Shown in pieces: positions 1-12,424 of a DNA stretch of 64,000 nt. The stretch comes from Gordionus sp. m RMFG-2023. Its lineage: Eukaryota > Nematomorpha > Gordioida > Chordodea > Parachordodidae. The notes under the pieces were generated by a model. That model was given only the letters and a program-made list of their open reading frames with translations, was not told the DNA's origin and did no database searches. Within the stretch, counting starts at the first letter, position 1; every line of letters starts with the position of its first letter. The position numbers and the translations under genes are program-made. Where the stretch lies: NCBI RefSeq assembly GCF_954871325.1, contig NC_088776.1:43232569-43296568 (forward strand), given 5' to 3'.

Positions 1-439
1 AAATGAGCTTGTGTTATGATCATTATTATAGGCCTATTTTCGATAAAGTTTTCGTTTATAAGCATTTTGATTATATTTTGTATAAAAAACTTAATCAGTT
101 GTATATAAGTTAATCAAGTAGTGAGATATTATTATTTGTTATAATATATGTGCTATTCATTACATTAAAATTTCTGACAAGGAAATGTACCGATGTAGTG
201 ACAAAGATACAAAATAATTTAAATAAAGACACTGTGGTGTCAGATAATTATTTATATAGAATATTGGACTTGGAAAGTAATTTAAAAGAAGTTTTGAATG
301 AAAGCAAAAGGATAAACCAGAAGTGGTTAATATAAAGGATAATCCGTGCGATATTCCGGAATGTGTGGAGAGATCGGTGGTTAACATCCAAGAATTATAA
401 GAAATAAAAGAAGTAATCCATGTTATATATCAGGATATT

Positions 440-2300
440 TATAAATTGATTATATGAATAACAATAGTGTTAAAAGCCAAATATGTGGCAAATATGATCC
501 ATATGAAAAAATTGATTTCTAAAGGGACAAAAAAAATAGTGAAAATTTTGATGTTAAGAAGAATATTGGTAATAATATTATATGCAACCATTGTGTCTGT
601 AGTGGACACAAAATAACCTGTATGGTTAAGGAACAAAATTTTCGTGTAGGTTTTCAGTTTAAAAAATTAATAATGGAAAATTCTAAAGTGATAAAAATTT
701 CTGGCATCAATACAAATAAATCTGATGTATTACAATCAAATTATGACATAACGCTATACCTATAGTTAATAAATATGGTATCAATTTTGAAGAAAAGTTA
801 GGATGTTATATGATTATCAAGTAGCGTTAAACTTAAAGATGGTTTTTCACCCATCATTTTATGGCTTGTCGAAGAGTTTCTTTTGAATGGAAAAAGGAAA
901 TAGAAGACGAGTTGAACAAATGGGTAAAAGATGGGATTATTATTCCAATTGAATAGAATAGGCACTATAAAGACTCCCAAATGGTTATTTACCTTTTGTA
1001 GGTAACCATTTAGATTAAGTGTGTCAGCGCAGATTTTTCAGCGTACAATGGCATCGGTTTTCATGGCCTAGCAGGAGTTTTTTATATGGATTATGTGTTG
1101 ATTACTGGTGTAACACCGGAACAACATAATCAACGTTTGGAAGAAGTTTTCAAACGAATTCGTGTTAAAGGTCTGAAGGCCAGCAAAGAGAAAATTGTTC
1201 TTGGTATAACAAAAGTTATCTATTTGGGACATCAAATAAATGGAATGGAGATGAAATCTCTTGAAAAAAATTTGAAAAATATAGCAAATATGAAGCCGCC
1301 CACCAATAAGGCGAAGGTGTAATCATTTTTGGGTATGATAAATTATTATCATAGATTTTTGGATGATTTTGCAAAGATTGCCATACCTTTGTTTTGTATA
1401 AATTATTACAAAAGGGAGGGCATCTTGAATGGGCCAGTGAACAACAAATAACATTTGAAATGTTAAAACAAATTGGGGAAGAACCGATTTTAGTGTGTTT
1501 TAACAACTATTTAGAAATCATGTTGATGCATCTAACAAAGGTGTTGGCGGTGCATTATTACATTTAATTGACGTTTAGAAAGACCAATTTTTTTTCTAGA
1601 GTTTTCCAAGAAGTGGAAACGCGATATTCTGTTATTGAACAGGCCAAATGTCGGGAATATTTAAGCGGGAAAAAATTTATAATTTATACCGATCATAAAC
1701 CATTAATTCATTTATTTAAAAAGGATAATAGAGAATTAATGTTATCACCCCGATTACAAGATTGGTTATTATTAGTGGGAAGTTTCAATGTTGAAATTAG
1801 ATATCGTAGAAGCAAAGAAAATTGTTTGACCGATATTTTATCCAGGTTGGGATCGAGTGAAGAAGATCTAGACTTTAATAAAAATAAAATAATGTATAAA
1901 GAGAAAGAGAAAGAGAAAGCATTGATGTGTTCCCTATCACATGTGCTAAAAGGTGGTCCTACTAATTGGGAAGATATAAAATTAAATACTTTAAAAGATA
2001 AAGAATTGAATCAGATAAAATTATTTTTAACGGGACGGGAAAAAAACCGTGGAAAAATAATTGTAAAATTTATAAGAAAATAGAAAAAGAATTGTCCGGG
2101 TGGATGATTGTTTAATGCGAGGAGGGCCGTAATTCCTTTTAAATTACGATGTAAAATTATTTTATTACATGCCGGACATCAGGGTCGGGATAAAATGAAA
2201 TCTTGGGCTTGTGAATATGTATGGTGGCCTGGTGTGTATTGACATTGAAAAAATTACAAGGAAATGTATTCCATGTAATAACAATTGAATAATGAAAATT
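440..2300 (+). mobile_element. Fossil Ty3/gypsy LTR element I
   Basis: Decayed internal region of a Ty3/gypsy-type element. Recognisable parts in order: a zinc-knuckle-like CNHC piece near 575-615, reverse transcriptase fragments from about 1020 to 1400 (YLGHQIN; SFLGMINYYHRF), RNase H at about 1600-1850 (YTDHKPLIHLF; SPRLQDWLL), and a start of integrase near 2155-2230 (ILLHAGHQGRDKM). It is broken many times and no terminal repeats are evident. Most similar within the window to element II, so probably the same lineage. Old. Confidence 0.85.
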
Positions 2301-2731
2301 TATTATTATCTTTTCAATGTGGCTTGGCATGGTAAAGATATTGAAAATTTGTGGGGCATTATAACATAAAAATAAAGGAATAAAAAATATTTTAATTTAT
2401 TAAAGTAATTTTGTATCAGTGTTAGTGATTTGATCATGTATCAATTTTGTGGACATAAAGGAATAATAAAATAATTTTTTAATTTATATAGTTTAAATAT
2501 AATATTGTCTTTGAATTAATATCAATAAAAGATTTTTGATAAGTGTATGTGTGAATATCAATTTATAAAGAAATAATTCCATATAATCATATCTTTCACA
2601 CAACTCATATAATTAAAGAAAATTTTTATTTATCTCAACCAATAGTAACACAGTTATATATTTAAAATTGATTAGACTATATAAATTAAAGAATTAAAAA
2701 GTCAATTGTATGGCACCATATGACATTTTGC
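2301..2731. other. AT-rich stretch, nothing recognised
   Basis: AT-rich sequence after the fossil element; no coding signal, no RNA gene, no clear repeat seen. Confidence 0.5.
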
Positions 2732-2875
2732 AGGGGCATCGCTAGCCTTTACAATCTCAGGGGGCTAAACTAAAAAAAATATTATAGGGGCTTCGCCCCA
2801 TACCCCCCCCCCAATTTACGGGCCTTCGGCCTGCTCTTGCCTGGCCTTCGGCCGGGTTTTATATTAATATATTTA
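2732..2875 (+). repeat. Element A, left-type hAT-like end
   Basis: Begins CAGGGGCATCGCTAGCC, a hAT-like terminus, followed by a run ending ggggcttcgcccc and two ggccttcggcc palindromes. The same block occurs in inverse orientation at 15996-16114. The partner terminus was not located. Related hAT ends of this form are widespread in animals (general knowledge). Confidence 0.6.
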
Positions 2876-4194
2876 ACTTTTTTAAAATTTGCTAACTCTG
2901 AACAATTATTCTGAATTTCATATTTTGTCATTTATTATATTATGCATACAAAATAAACTAGCACATAAATAATTAAAATATAATACTTTTCCAAAAATAA
3001 TTTTTTAACACAAAATATAATTATTACAGTATAAATTATTTTCGATTGCTAATATAAAAAAATTTTGGGTTGAAAGAATTATAAGTGATAAAAAAGGTTT
3101 ATTAATTCATACATATGCCTTGATAATGGTTTTTAAAAACTACATAATATAATATAATTCTTAGCAACTTACATTGACAAAAGGTCATGAAATAATATAA
3201 CTCTCTGTTTAGAATGTTTTATAGAATGAACTAATAAGGAAAAATTTATAGGCCTAACCAAATCAACTTTTCTTTAAGAAGAGAATATGAACGACCAATT
3301 AAAACTATATTGTGGTTAGAGCTTCTTCTTAGATGACATGATGGAAGCTAGATAAGTAATCGAGAAAATTATTGTGAGATATTAAATTTTTAAAGATTAT
3401 CTTCCATTTTTAATGATATATAAACGACTATACAGTTGACCATTATTGCTTATCTAAAATATGCAATCATATGCTCTCAGCAGCTGTAGTAATAATCTTA
3501 ACTAACATAACCACACAAATAATATATCCTGGTTAATTTGCAGTCATAGCCATGACACTCACGATATTAACTCATATCAGAATTTATTATGTTAGATAAA
3601 TTGATAAAACAAACACTTAAAATCTTTAGAAGAAATTATGCAATTATATTGTAGCCTTGAGTTATTTACATGGCAAATGCCATATTAGAAATTAGACATT
3701 TTGTAACTATAAAATAAGAAACAGAGTGATATGATGAAAGCAATTAAGATTTAATATATTATTGTCGCTCCACCTCTATTTGATATATCATATCTTAAAA
3801 TAATAGTAGTTTGTAATAATATCAAAAATATACAGGTGTTAAAAATTTAAATAAAAACTGTTTTCAAAAATAGCTTTCCTAAAAGCACGTAAAAAAAGAA
3901 AAGATATTTAATTTATTACATCCATTGTGGGATGTATAATAATAAAATGTTTAATTTTTAATAATATTTTTAAATAAATAGATGGCGTTAAAGAATTATT
4001 AGTTAAATTTATTAAAATATTAACTGTAATATTAAACTGTCAAATACGTCTGTAAAAGTGGCATTTTACCTAAAATTTTATAACCAATTATATATAATAG
4101 GGGAATATATACTATATGTCTACTTATTTATAAAGAAATCTCTTATACTTATTTGGACCTTGAAAATATTTTTAGGAAGGGGCATGGTAATTAC
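2876..4194. other. AT-rich stretch, possible interior of element A
   Basis: No open reading frame, domain or repeat recognised. It may belong to element A, since no terminus is seen before 4.19 kb. Confidence 0.35.
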
Positions 4195-4420
4195 ATTGGC
4201 GGCACTAGGGGATGGCGCGCAGGGGCTCGAGCCCCCTGAAAAATTTGAATAGCCTTCTGAAGCAAAATATTTTTTTTAATGGCTCCTTAATATATTTTTA
4301 AAATAAAAATAAATTTTTTTGTTGTCCCCTGAGCGATTTCTTTTATAATTCTATTAAGTAATATATAGATTTAATTTTATTACATAAAAATTAATAAGAC
4401 TATCTAAATACCCATTAAAT

Positions 4421-4824
4421 GGGTTAATGATGCTTACTACCTTAAGGTACTACCTATCAAATTTGAATTTTGTTCATTTTTCATTTGGATAGGCACTACC
4501 AAATATATTTATAATATATATTTGAAAAATCGTGATTTTTGTAAAGCCTCTATGGCCTAGTAGGCAAGAGCTTGGCTTACTTATCCCATGGTCCCGGGTT
4601 CGAATCCCGGAAATGATCATGAATTTTTTCTTATTCTAACTTGGTGGTTCCATCCTTGGGGGGATAATATATAGGAGGCCGGACTCGACCACGTGATTCC
4701 GTATTAATATATTAAATAATAAGAGTCTTATTAAATTTTAATAAATTTTGGTCGGTATTTAGCAAATTAGGTTGGTATTTAGAATATTTCCATACATTCA
4801 CTTGATAGTAAGCATCATTAACCC
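4421..4824. mobile_element. TIR element carrying a tRNA-like promoter
   Basis: Perfect 19-bp terminal inverted repeats: GGGTTAATGATGCTTACTA at 4421-4439 and its complement at 4806-4824. The flanks repeat attaaat(g), consistent with a 7-8-bp target duplication inside element B. The interior has no coding capacity but holds a tRNA-like sequence at 4546-4618. Superfamily undetermined; size fits a MITE. Confidence 0.72.
4546..4618 (+). other. tRNA-like sequence (pol III promoter boxes)
   Basis: An A box TGGCCTAGTAGG at 4553-4564 and a perfect B box GGTTCGAATCC at 4597-4607 at normal tRNA spacing, with a paired T arm CCGGG-TTCGAAT-CCCGG. The seven bases before the A box do not pair with those after the T arm, so this is a tRNA-derived, SINE-like head and not a functional tRNA gene. 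Confidence 0.7.
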
Positions 4825-4842
4825 ATTAAATGAATACTATTT

Positions 4843-5763
4843 TACGTGATACGTGATATATAGCGCATCGCCCTCTAACGTTGAATACACAACAGAGCTA
4901 CGCTAGGTTTTCCTCATTTCCATCTAATTGGAACAATTTAATTTGGGTATAAAAGTAAAAATATGAGGAGCCCTCCACACGTTTGTGGGCAAGCCGCACG
5001 TACTTGTAGGCACAACATTTCGAAAAATGTTGCTTAAACCTCTATAGGCTTTAATTTAAAAGGAGTGGGACAATGAAAAAGCCTATACCCGAGAACTACA
5101 GTATAATTTAATTACTTTAAAGGTAGGTGATGGCTGATTTTAAGCTTAATTTCTTTAGTGTAAGTTATAATTACTATCAATATTGAGATATAATGTTCAT
5201 AGAATCTGTAAATAAATATGATTAAAATAAAATAATATTTACCGTTCTATCACTTCAAATTCCACCGGAAGTAATTGTGATTTTGAAAAATAATAATCAA
5301 TACTATTTTAATTAATAGATTAGATTAATACATATAAATGATCCACATTTCCGTTTTACTTATGAACCATATGGAAATTATCTTCAAGGATGATAAACTG
5401 ATAAGTGATTGTATTTGTACTTTGTATTTTATTTAATCATATATTTCTTATTTTAGGTTTTAAATTTTATTTCTAGAGTACCTTCCCCGTCCCTTTTTTA
5501 AAATAAATAGGGCCGTAGGTTTTGGGTGTGGGCTGTTCTCTTGGTCCTCCCTATCTGTTCCAGCCCACAGACGTTTAAATAATAGTTTATGAACTATTAT
5601 GCGTACAAGTACGTGCGGCTTGCCCACAAACGTGTGAAGGGCTCCTCATATTTTACTTATACCTAACTTAAATCTTCCAATTAGATGGAAATGAGGAAAA
5701 CCTAGCGTAGCTCTGTTGTACCTACAACGTTGAGAGGGCGTATGCGCTTTATTCCGTATTCCG
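4843..5763. mobile_element. Long-TIR foldback element in B
   Basis: Two inverted arms of about 160-190 bp: 4843-5015 and 5600-5763, sharing for example CGCCCTCTAACGTT (inverse AACGTTGAGAGGGCG) and caagccgcacgtacttgt. The middle carries no domain. Its centre (about 5300-5340) holds a copy of the B sequence that the insertion interrupts. A short similar piece occurs near 59975-60030. Confidence 0.68.
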
Positions 5764-5853
5764 TATAATACATATAAATTATATTTTCACTATGTTAGCT
5801 TTTCAATCAAATTCTGTATTAAATAGAATATCAATATCACAAACTGTATATAT

Positions 5854-7676
5854 CAGGCGCGTACGCAGGTATTTGGTCTGAGGGGGGGGGGGGGGGGTAA
5901 TAAAATTTTTTAAGAAATATTATTGTTTTTTAAAAATATCAAGCATAAATTTATTAAGACTAATAACTATTTTAATACACAATTTTAAATTTATGTGAAT
6001 TATAAAAAAATTACATGTGTAAAGAATCACTTAAATGACCCAAAATAGAAATTTGAATTTTTTGAGCCTTTACACAAAAAGTTTCTTAGGAATAATTGCA
6101 TTTTATATGTTATATATTTACAATGTAAAACCCAATCTTCGTTGTGATTGAGCTAATTTTTCAATTATCTCATCCTTGCTTGTCGTCAAATGCCTATGAA
6201 TATTCAAAAGATCCAAACCTTTCAATCTACTTTCAGATGTTGTACTTCTTGGTATGTTGTTCAGAGACCTGGAGGACTGGCCCCAGGGCTGGACAGTATT
6301 TTAATTTTTTTAAATATACCCGGACCGGGCCCGAAATTTTTTTAAAAAACACCCAAGCCGGGCCTGAAAATTTTATTTTAAAAAAAGCCAGCCCGGGCCT
6401 GATTTTTTTTTAAAAAAAGCCGAGTCGGGCCTAAATTTTTTTTAAAAAAAGCCGGACCGGGCCTGAAAATTTTTTTAAAAAAACCCAGGCCGGGCGTAAA
6501 AAATCTTTAAAAAAAATCCAGGCCGTGCTCTGCAAATGGTACTTCTGCAGGCCTCTGTTATTCTTCTTAAAAAAGAGAATGTTCTCTCATTAGTTTACTA
6601 ATGGTAAGAGTTTATCCCTTTTAATACATTGAGAATTTAATCTAAAATGTGTTTAAAATAATGCAGAGCATCCATAGCATTTTTTGGGACTATATCAACC
6701 ATTGTTAATATTATAAACATAGTTATTCAGCTAGTAAGGCATCATAAGATACTTTAACATCTTCATAATAAAAATCTACAAATATTTTTTTTTCTATCAC
6801 CATCTGAAAAAGGTTAAGAAGGCTTTTGTGGAAGTAATATTTACAGATTAGTAAGTGCTGCATGATGAATTAAAAATTCATTTACTTGGATTATAAATGT
6901 ATCTGTATTTAAGATATACTCTTCTACTGATCCTATATTAATGTTTTAACGATGAGCTTGTCTTGCTACAATTCGAGGGAGACAAATATTAAACATGTAT
7001 AGCTCTGCTTTTGACTCAACAATAAAATATGAAATTCTTCATCAACATTAGCCCTAATTTCCTTGATTTCTGATAAAATGCTCTCCGCTATTCTCATCTT
7101 CTTAATCAAGTCAATGTCATGTTTTTGAAAAGTATTACTTAAAATAGTTGTATAATTAAATAATACATTCTAATGAGAAATAAAATTTGGAATAAGCATT
7201 GAATCCAATAATTTTCTTGCTTCTGAGGAAATATTTCTTTCAGGCTATTGTGATATTTCAGTAATAGCAAATAATTGGCACTTCTAACTCCTTAAAAGCT
7301 GTTACTGCTTGATGGCAGAGACTCTATCTCGTTGGATAAGGTTGCAATTTCTTTTTCCCTGTTGGACAAGAAGTTTCAGAAATAATTATTTTTTGACTAG
7401 ATATTTGAAAATGGTAGATAAATATTACGCCACTAAAAATTTGAAAATAATAAGTAAATATTACGCCGGAAAACTTGAAATCGAAATTAATTGATAAAAT
7501 AACTTAGTAGATGAATGTGATAATAAATGTAATTAAATATATAATTAATATGAGATAGGAATAAATATTAACAAATATAAATTAATATAAACAATAATAT
7601 TTTTGAAAAATATATCCGGCATCCGCATTTTTTGGCTTTGGAGGGGGGGGGATTTGTCCCCCTGCCCCTAGACGCA
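5854..7676 (-). mobile_element. hAT transposon copy 1 (ZMYM1-like family), decayed
   Basis: Left end CAGGCGCGTACGCAGG as in copy 2; right end eroded. On the minus strand it carries transposase C-terminal sequence [20 protein letters not shown] (about 6150-6240) and the upstream segment with [11 protein letters not shown] and FARLVARQ (about 6930-7125), typical of hAT proteins of the ZMYM1-like group. Multiple stops. It contains an internal GGGCC-rich repeat block at about 6285-6545, shared with copy 2. Confidence 0.8.
6285..6545. repeat. GGGCC-rich tandem block inside hAT copy 1
   Basis: Degenerate tandem units of about 28-35 bp of the form gccgggcctgaaaatttt. Edges read CAGAGacctg and the complement of CAGAGGCCTGCAG, suggesting an inserted hAT-type MITE that disrupts the transposase reading. 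Also present in copy 2 at 28858-29272. Confidence 0.6.
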
Positions 7677-7764
7677 AATTTTTTTATATCAGCTGTTAAA
7701 GTTATGAAAAAAAAGTTTTTTTTATTTTATTATTTTAATATTAAAATGAGAGATGAATATAAAA

Positions 7765-7981
7765 ATTATCCTTAACGAACTTGAATGTACGGAGAATATG
7801 ATTGTTTATTTTAAATTTTGCATATAAAATTTTTTTTTGAATATTAATTTTTGTTATTAACATATAAAAACCCATTATCCTTAACGAACTTGAATGTACG
7901 GAGAATATTATTGTTTATTTTAATTTTGCATATAAAATTGTTTTTTGAACATTAATTTTTTTTATTAACATATAAAAACCC
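7765..7981. repeat. Two tandem copies of a 109-bp unit
   Basis: Units 7765-7873 and 7874-7981, each starting attatccttaacgaacttga and ending taaaaaccc; only a few differences. They lie just upstream of fossil gypsy II and may belong to its leader or terminal repeat (inference). Confidence 0.8.
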
Positions 7982-8149
7982 GTATTTTGTGAATCGACAA
8001 TCCATTCATTATATTTAATTTTTTTTACATAATTTGGATTAACAAGATTGGATTAATAAAATTGGAGTAATAAAATTGAATCATTAAAGGTATTATTATA
8101 TTTATATTGAATATATTTATTGCTAATTATACCAAAAACATCAAAATTC

Positions 8150-11100
8150 AACACTGGTCCGAAGAGTAAAAATACTCAGGGACCGCAGATATTCAGTCTA
8201 ATAAATAGACTATACAATTAAATTTAGAAGAAATAAATTGTGATTAAAAGTCAATTGTTTGTATATATCAGCGTATTTAAGGTAAAAAAATATATATATA
8301 TATATATATTTTCTGTTCTTTTATTCGTAATGCCGTTTTATGCTTTGATTTTAATCATAATATTAATTACATTGTTGTATAATTTTGGCCGCAGCATTAA
8401 GTTATTTGTGATTAAAATTATTTTGAATTCTTTGTAATGTATCTAAGTCAAATTATTTTAAGGAATTTATTGTTGGAAAATATAATTGTAATAATATTTT
8501 CGGTAATAGTTTTAGCATTTTTATTAGGTTTAATTTTAGGTAGAAATACATCGTACATAAAAATAGAAAATAAGGAATTAGATAAGATAAATAATATATT
8601 AAATGAGGAAAATAAGGAGAGAAACATAAACATTTCTAGAAGTACAGAGATTTTCAGACGAATTAGTTGCTATAGCTGTGGTCAGACAGGCCATATGTCG
8701 CGTGATTGTGATTTAACAAAGGATTTGAAATGCGCGAGATGTGGCAAGAATGGCCATGTAGCTATAAGATGCAGAGTGATTTTAAGGTGCAATATTTGTG
8801 GCCAGGATGGACACACTCAAGAGAAATGTAACAAATGACTAAGAAAGAAATATTTTAATAATGAATTTTGTAATAATAATAATTTTTTTAATGTTGATAA
8901 TTTAGTAGCAAATAAGAATAAATATTTAAATTTTAATAATAAATTTGGTAATAATGGTTTTTCTAATTTTAGTTCAGGTAAGAATAAGCATTTTAATTTT
9001 AATGATAGATTCGATAATTATAATAATTTCTTTAATGTTAATAATTGTAGTAAAAATAAGTATTTTAATTTTAATAATGACAATTTGGATAATGTTGATA
9101 GTGCAAGTAAGATTAATTATTGTAATAAAAACGATAAATTTTGTGATAATAAAAAGTGTTTTAACATCGATAATTATAATTCAACGATATTAATAGAAGT
9201 GATATAGAAATAAAAAGTAGAGATTTTGAAATATATAGAATTAAAAATGCAACTTGTATAGATGTACGAAAAATGGATAGAGAATTTTTTAATGAAGAAT
9301 AGATGCCCGAGAGTAAAGATAAATATAGATAAAGCAGAAATTTGTTATTTATTAGATACAGGAGCAGAAATTAGTTTGATAAGTATTAAGGATTTTATGA
9401 GATTTTGGCCAGAGAAAGAATTTGTTACAAAGAAGATAAGAGCCCAACAATTGGATGGTTGCGTGGTAAAAATTTTAGGGTATTATAGGGTAAGGTTACC
9501 AGGAGTTAATAAAAGTATAAATTTGTGGATAACTACGTTGAAAATTGAACCAATTTTAGGTTGGTGTGATATAAGAACGTTAGGTTCAATTTATAATTGT
9601 GGAATTTTTTCGAAACTATCCCTGTAGGTAATGATGAAAATAGTAAAATAATAAGGAGTGATTTTGAGAAAATTAAGTTACCTAGTATAGAAGATAAACA
9701 AGAATTAGTTCTCGATAAACTTAGAAATCGAACTACAGAATTTGTTGATAATAGTGAAATAATAAGGAGTGATTTCGATAGATTTAAATTACCTGTGATA
9801 GAGGATAAACAAGAATTAGTTCTCGATAAACTTAGAAATCGAACTACAGAATTTGTTGATAATAGTGAAATAATAAGGAGTGATTTCGATAGATTTAAGT
9901 TACCTATGACAGAGGATAAACAAGAATTAGTTCTCGATAAACTTAGAAATCGAACACCAGAGTTTTTGATTAAATATAGAGATAAAGAGAATAAGATTTC
10001 AAGAGATATAAAGTCTTTAGAGGTAACACCCGTTGAAATCAACAAACAGATAATTAAGAAGAGTAGAACAGGAAGAGATAACCGAAAATAAATACAGCCA
10101 TGAAATAAGTATGATTGTAGATCAATACCTGGAGGTTTTTAAAGAAGAGTTAGGGACACTAAAAGATGTTGAAGTAAATATAAAATTATTAGAAAATTAC
10201 CAGCCTAAATTTTGTGGAGTAAGGAGATTGCCCTTTTCTTGGTTAAAAGAAGTCGATAAGGAATTAAATAAAGGTTAAAAGAAGGCATAATACGACCTAT
10301 AGTGCATAGCCAGTGGGCGACACCGTTAGTCCCCATTAGAAAAGCAGATAATAGTTTAAGATTATGCATAGATTATAGAGTTTCGTTAAATCCATGGATC
10401 AGTACAGTTAGTTATTCATTACAGAGGATAGAACAATTATTAGCAAATCTAGAAGGAGCAACAATTTTTTCGAAGATTGATTTTTCTAACGTTTATTTAC
10501 AGATTAAAGTGAACGAGAACACGAGTAAGATATTGACAATTACGACGCATAGAGGATTATTTGCATTTTGTCGCTTACCATTTGGTTTGAAAGTTTCGGC
10601 TGCGATATTTCAGAGAACAATGACTTCTTTATTTCAAGGGTTAAAGGGAATTATGTATTATTTAGATGATGTTTTAATATCAGGTAGAACCGAAGAAGAA
10701 CATAATTCTAGATTAGTTAAGGTGTTAGATATAATATTAGAGAATGGTTTAAAAGCTAATATGAAGAAAAGCGTTTTCGGAGTAAGAGAAATAAAGTACT
10801 TAGGACATTTTATAAAAGGAAACGTAGTTACTCCTATTGCCAAAAATATAGACAAGATAGTGAACATGAGAGCGCCAAATAATAAGTCTGAATTACAGTC
10901 ATTTTTAGGAGCTACAAATTATTACCATCGTTTTATTCAAGATTTTGCTGAAATTGCTACACCATAATATAGTCTATTAAAGAAAAAAAAAGGTTCGAGT
11001 GGGGAGCAGCACAGGAAGAAAGTTTTAAAAAATTGAAGATAAAGTTGGTAGAGAAACCTATGTTGATTTGCTTTAATGAGGAATTAGATATTGTTTTAGC

Positions 11101-11640
11101 AGTGGACGCATCTAATGAAGGTATAGGAGGAGCTTTATCACAAATAGTTGATAATGTAGAAAGACCGATTTTATTTGTGTCAAGACAGTTTAATAAGGCT
11201 GAAAGAAATTATTCAACTATAGAAAGGGAAGCCTTAGCAGTCAAGTTTGGTTTAACCAAATGTAGAGAGTATTTGTTAGGCCGAAGATTTTTGTTATATA
11301 CAGATCACAAACCGCTGGTAGGGCTTTTTAAAAGAGATAATAAGGAGTTGATGATGTCACCAAGGTTACAGAAATGGCTTATGTTGTTAGGGAATTTTGA
11401 TTTCGAAATAAGATTCAGAGCGGGTAAACAAAATTGTTTACCAGATATATTATTGAGATTATGTGATAAGGACTTAGAAGACAAGAAAATAGAGCCAATA
11501 ATAAATAGTTTAGAATATAGTGAAGAAGAGGAACTAAATAGTAATGTGATAAGAGCTTTAAAGATAGACACAAGAGAAAGGCCGATAACTTTAGAGCTAG
11601 TAGACAAGATTTCCCAGCAGGATTAAGAATTAATGAGAAT
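8150..11640 (+). mobile_element. Fossil Ty3/gypsy LTR element II
   Basis: Better kept than element I but broken several times. Parts: a hydrophobic then CCHC-bearing segment at 8437-8838 with three zinc knuckles (CYSCGQTGHMSRDC; CARCGKNGHVAIRC; CNICGQDGHTQEKC); an Asn-rich stretch about 8870-9190; an aspartic protease with DTGAEISLI at 9262-9627; a tandem-repeat spacer 9636-9968; reverse transcriptase 10302-10967 with YLDDVL; RNase H 11033-11626 (AVDASNEGIGGAL; YTDHKPLVGLF). No clear integrase, and no pair of terminal repeats found. Middle-aged fossil. Confidence 0.88.
9636..9968 (+). repeat. Three tandem 111-bp units between protease and RT of fossil II
   Basis: Period 111 bp (37 codons), seen from ataaggagtg at 9651, 9762 and 9873. 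Each unit encodes a charged segment containing SEIIRSDFDRFKLP and ELVLDKLRNRT. The second and third units are nearly identical, so the expansion is young relative to the element. Confidence 0.9.
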
Positions 11641-12424
11641 TAGAGCCTGTTTGAAGGGAGATAAAGAATGAGAAGGTAGAGACCAGTCCTTTAAAAACAG
11701 TAGAGGTGAATTGAATATAGAAGACAATTTAATGAGAGGCAAGTCTTTTAAAATTGGGTTCAAAGAAATTCAAACTGGGCTGAATAAAGGAAAGTTTTGA
11801 TGTCACAGTATGTCTTTAGGAATTTAGGGATAAAACAATTTTGTTATCAAAACTATTTTTAAAGTATACTTTGATAATATCCATGTTAGGAAGAGGATTC
11901 TACGAATGGCATACTATTTTGACTTCTCCCTTAACACTCAGTCCTAATTGCTATGTTTATATAATAAATTAAGACCCTGGATTTTGACCTTTGCTAATAA
12001 TCTTCTAAATAGCTAATTGCAATGGGATGGATACCACCACAGAGTTTTTGTGACATAATCAGGTTGACCCCATATTTGATTTAAATCTATGATAGGAGGT
12101 CTTTGTTTAAAAGAGTATTAATGAAGGTCTTAAAAGCATTTAAATAATTTTTTATTATAAGTGTGTAGGTTTTATATGAAATTCATGTGTATATTTAATA
12201 GTTCCTCATTACTTAATTATATAAAATACCATGATATATTTCTAAAATAATCATTTTTATTATTATTCCAAAATTGGAAATAGAATAGTACCAAATTTTA
12301 TTTTTATTATTTTAAGTAATATTATTCTATTCTACAAATAACTTCTCTTTAAATCCTAAAAATTTATTGAATAATAATTAACTAAAACTGTTTTAAAAAA
12401 ATTCTTAAAATTTTTACAAATTAA
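11641..12424. other. Gene-free AT-rich stretch after fossil II
   Basis: May hold the eroded 3' part of the gypsy element; no domain or repeat end recognised. Confidence 0.4.

Larger units (their letters stand above)
4195..5853 (+). mobile_element. Element B (hAT-like), interrupted by two insertions
   Basis: Starts near 4195 with a terminus resembling CAnTGGnGnCACTAGG and a palindrome ggggctcgagcccc. Its sequence continues 4195-4420, 4825-4842 and 5764-5853, the gaps being two insertions. The uninterrupted order is visible in the inverse copy at 16240-16622, which aligns across both gaps. A third, partial copy is at 26890-27040. Non-coding, probably non-autonomous. Confidence 0.55.

Noticed and set aside
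4546-4618. A genuine tRNA gene.
   Set aside because: The acceptor stem does not pair and the sequence lies within a TIR element; called tRNA-like instead.
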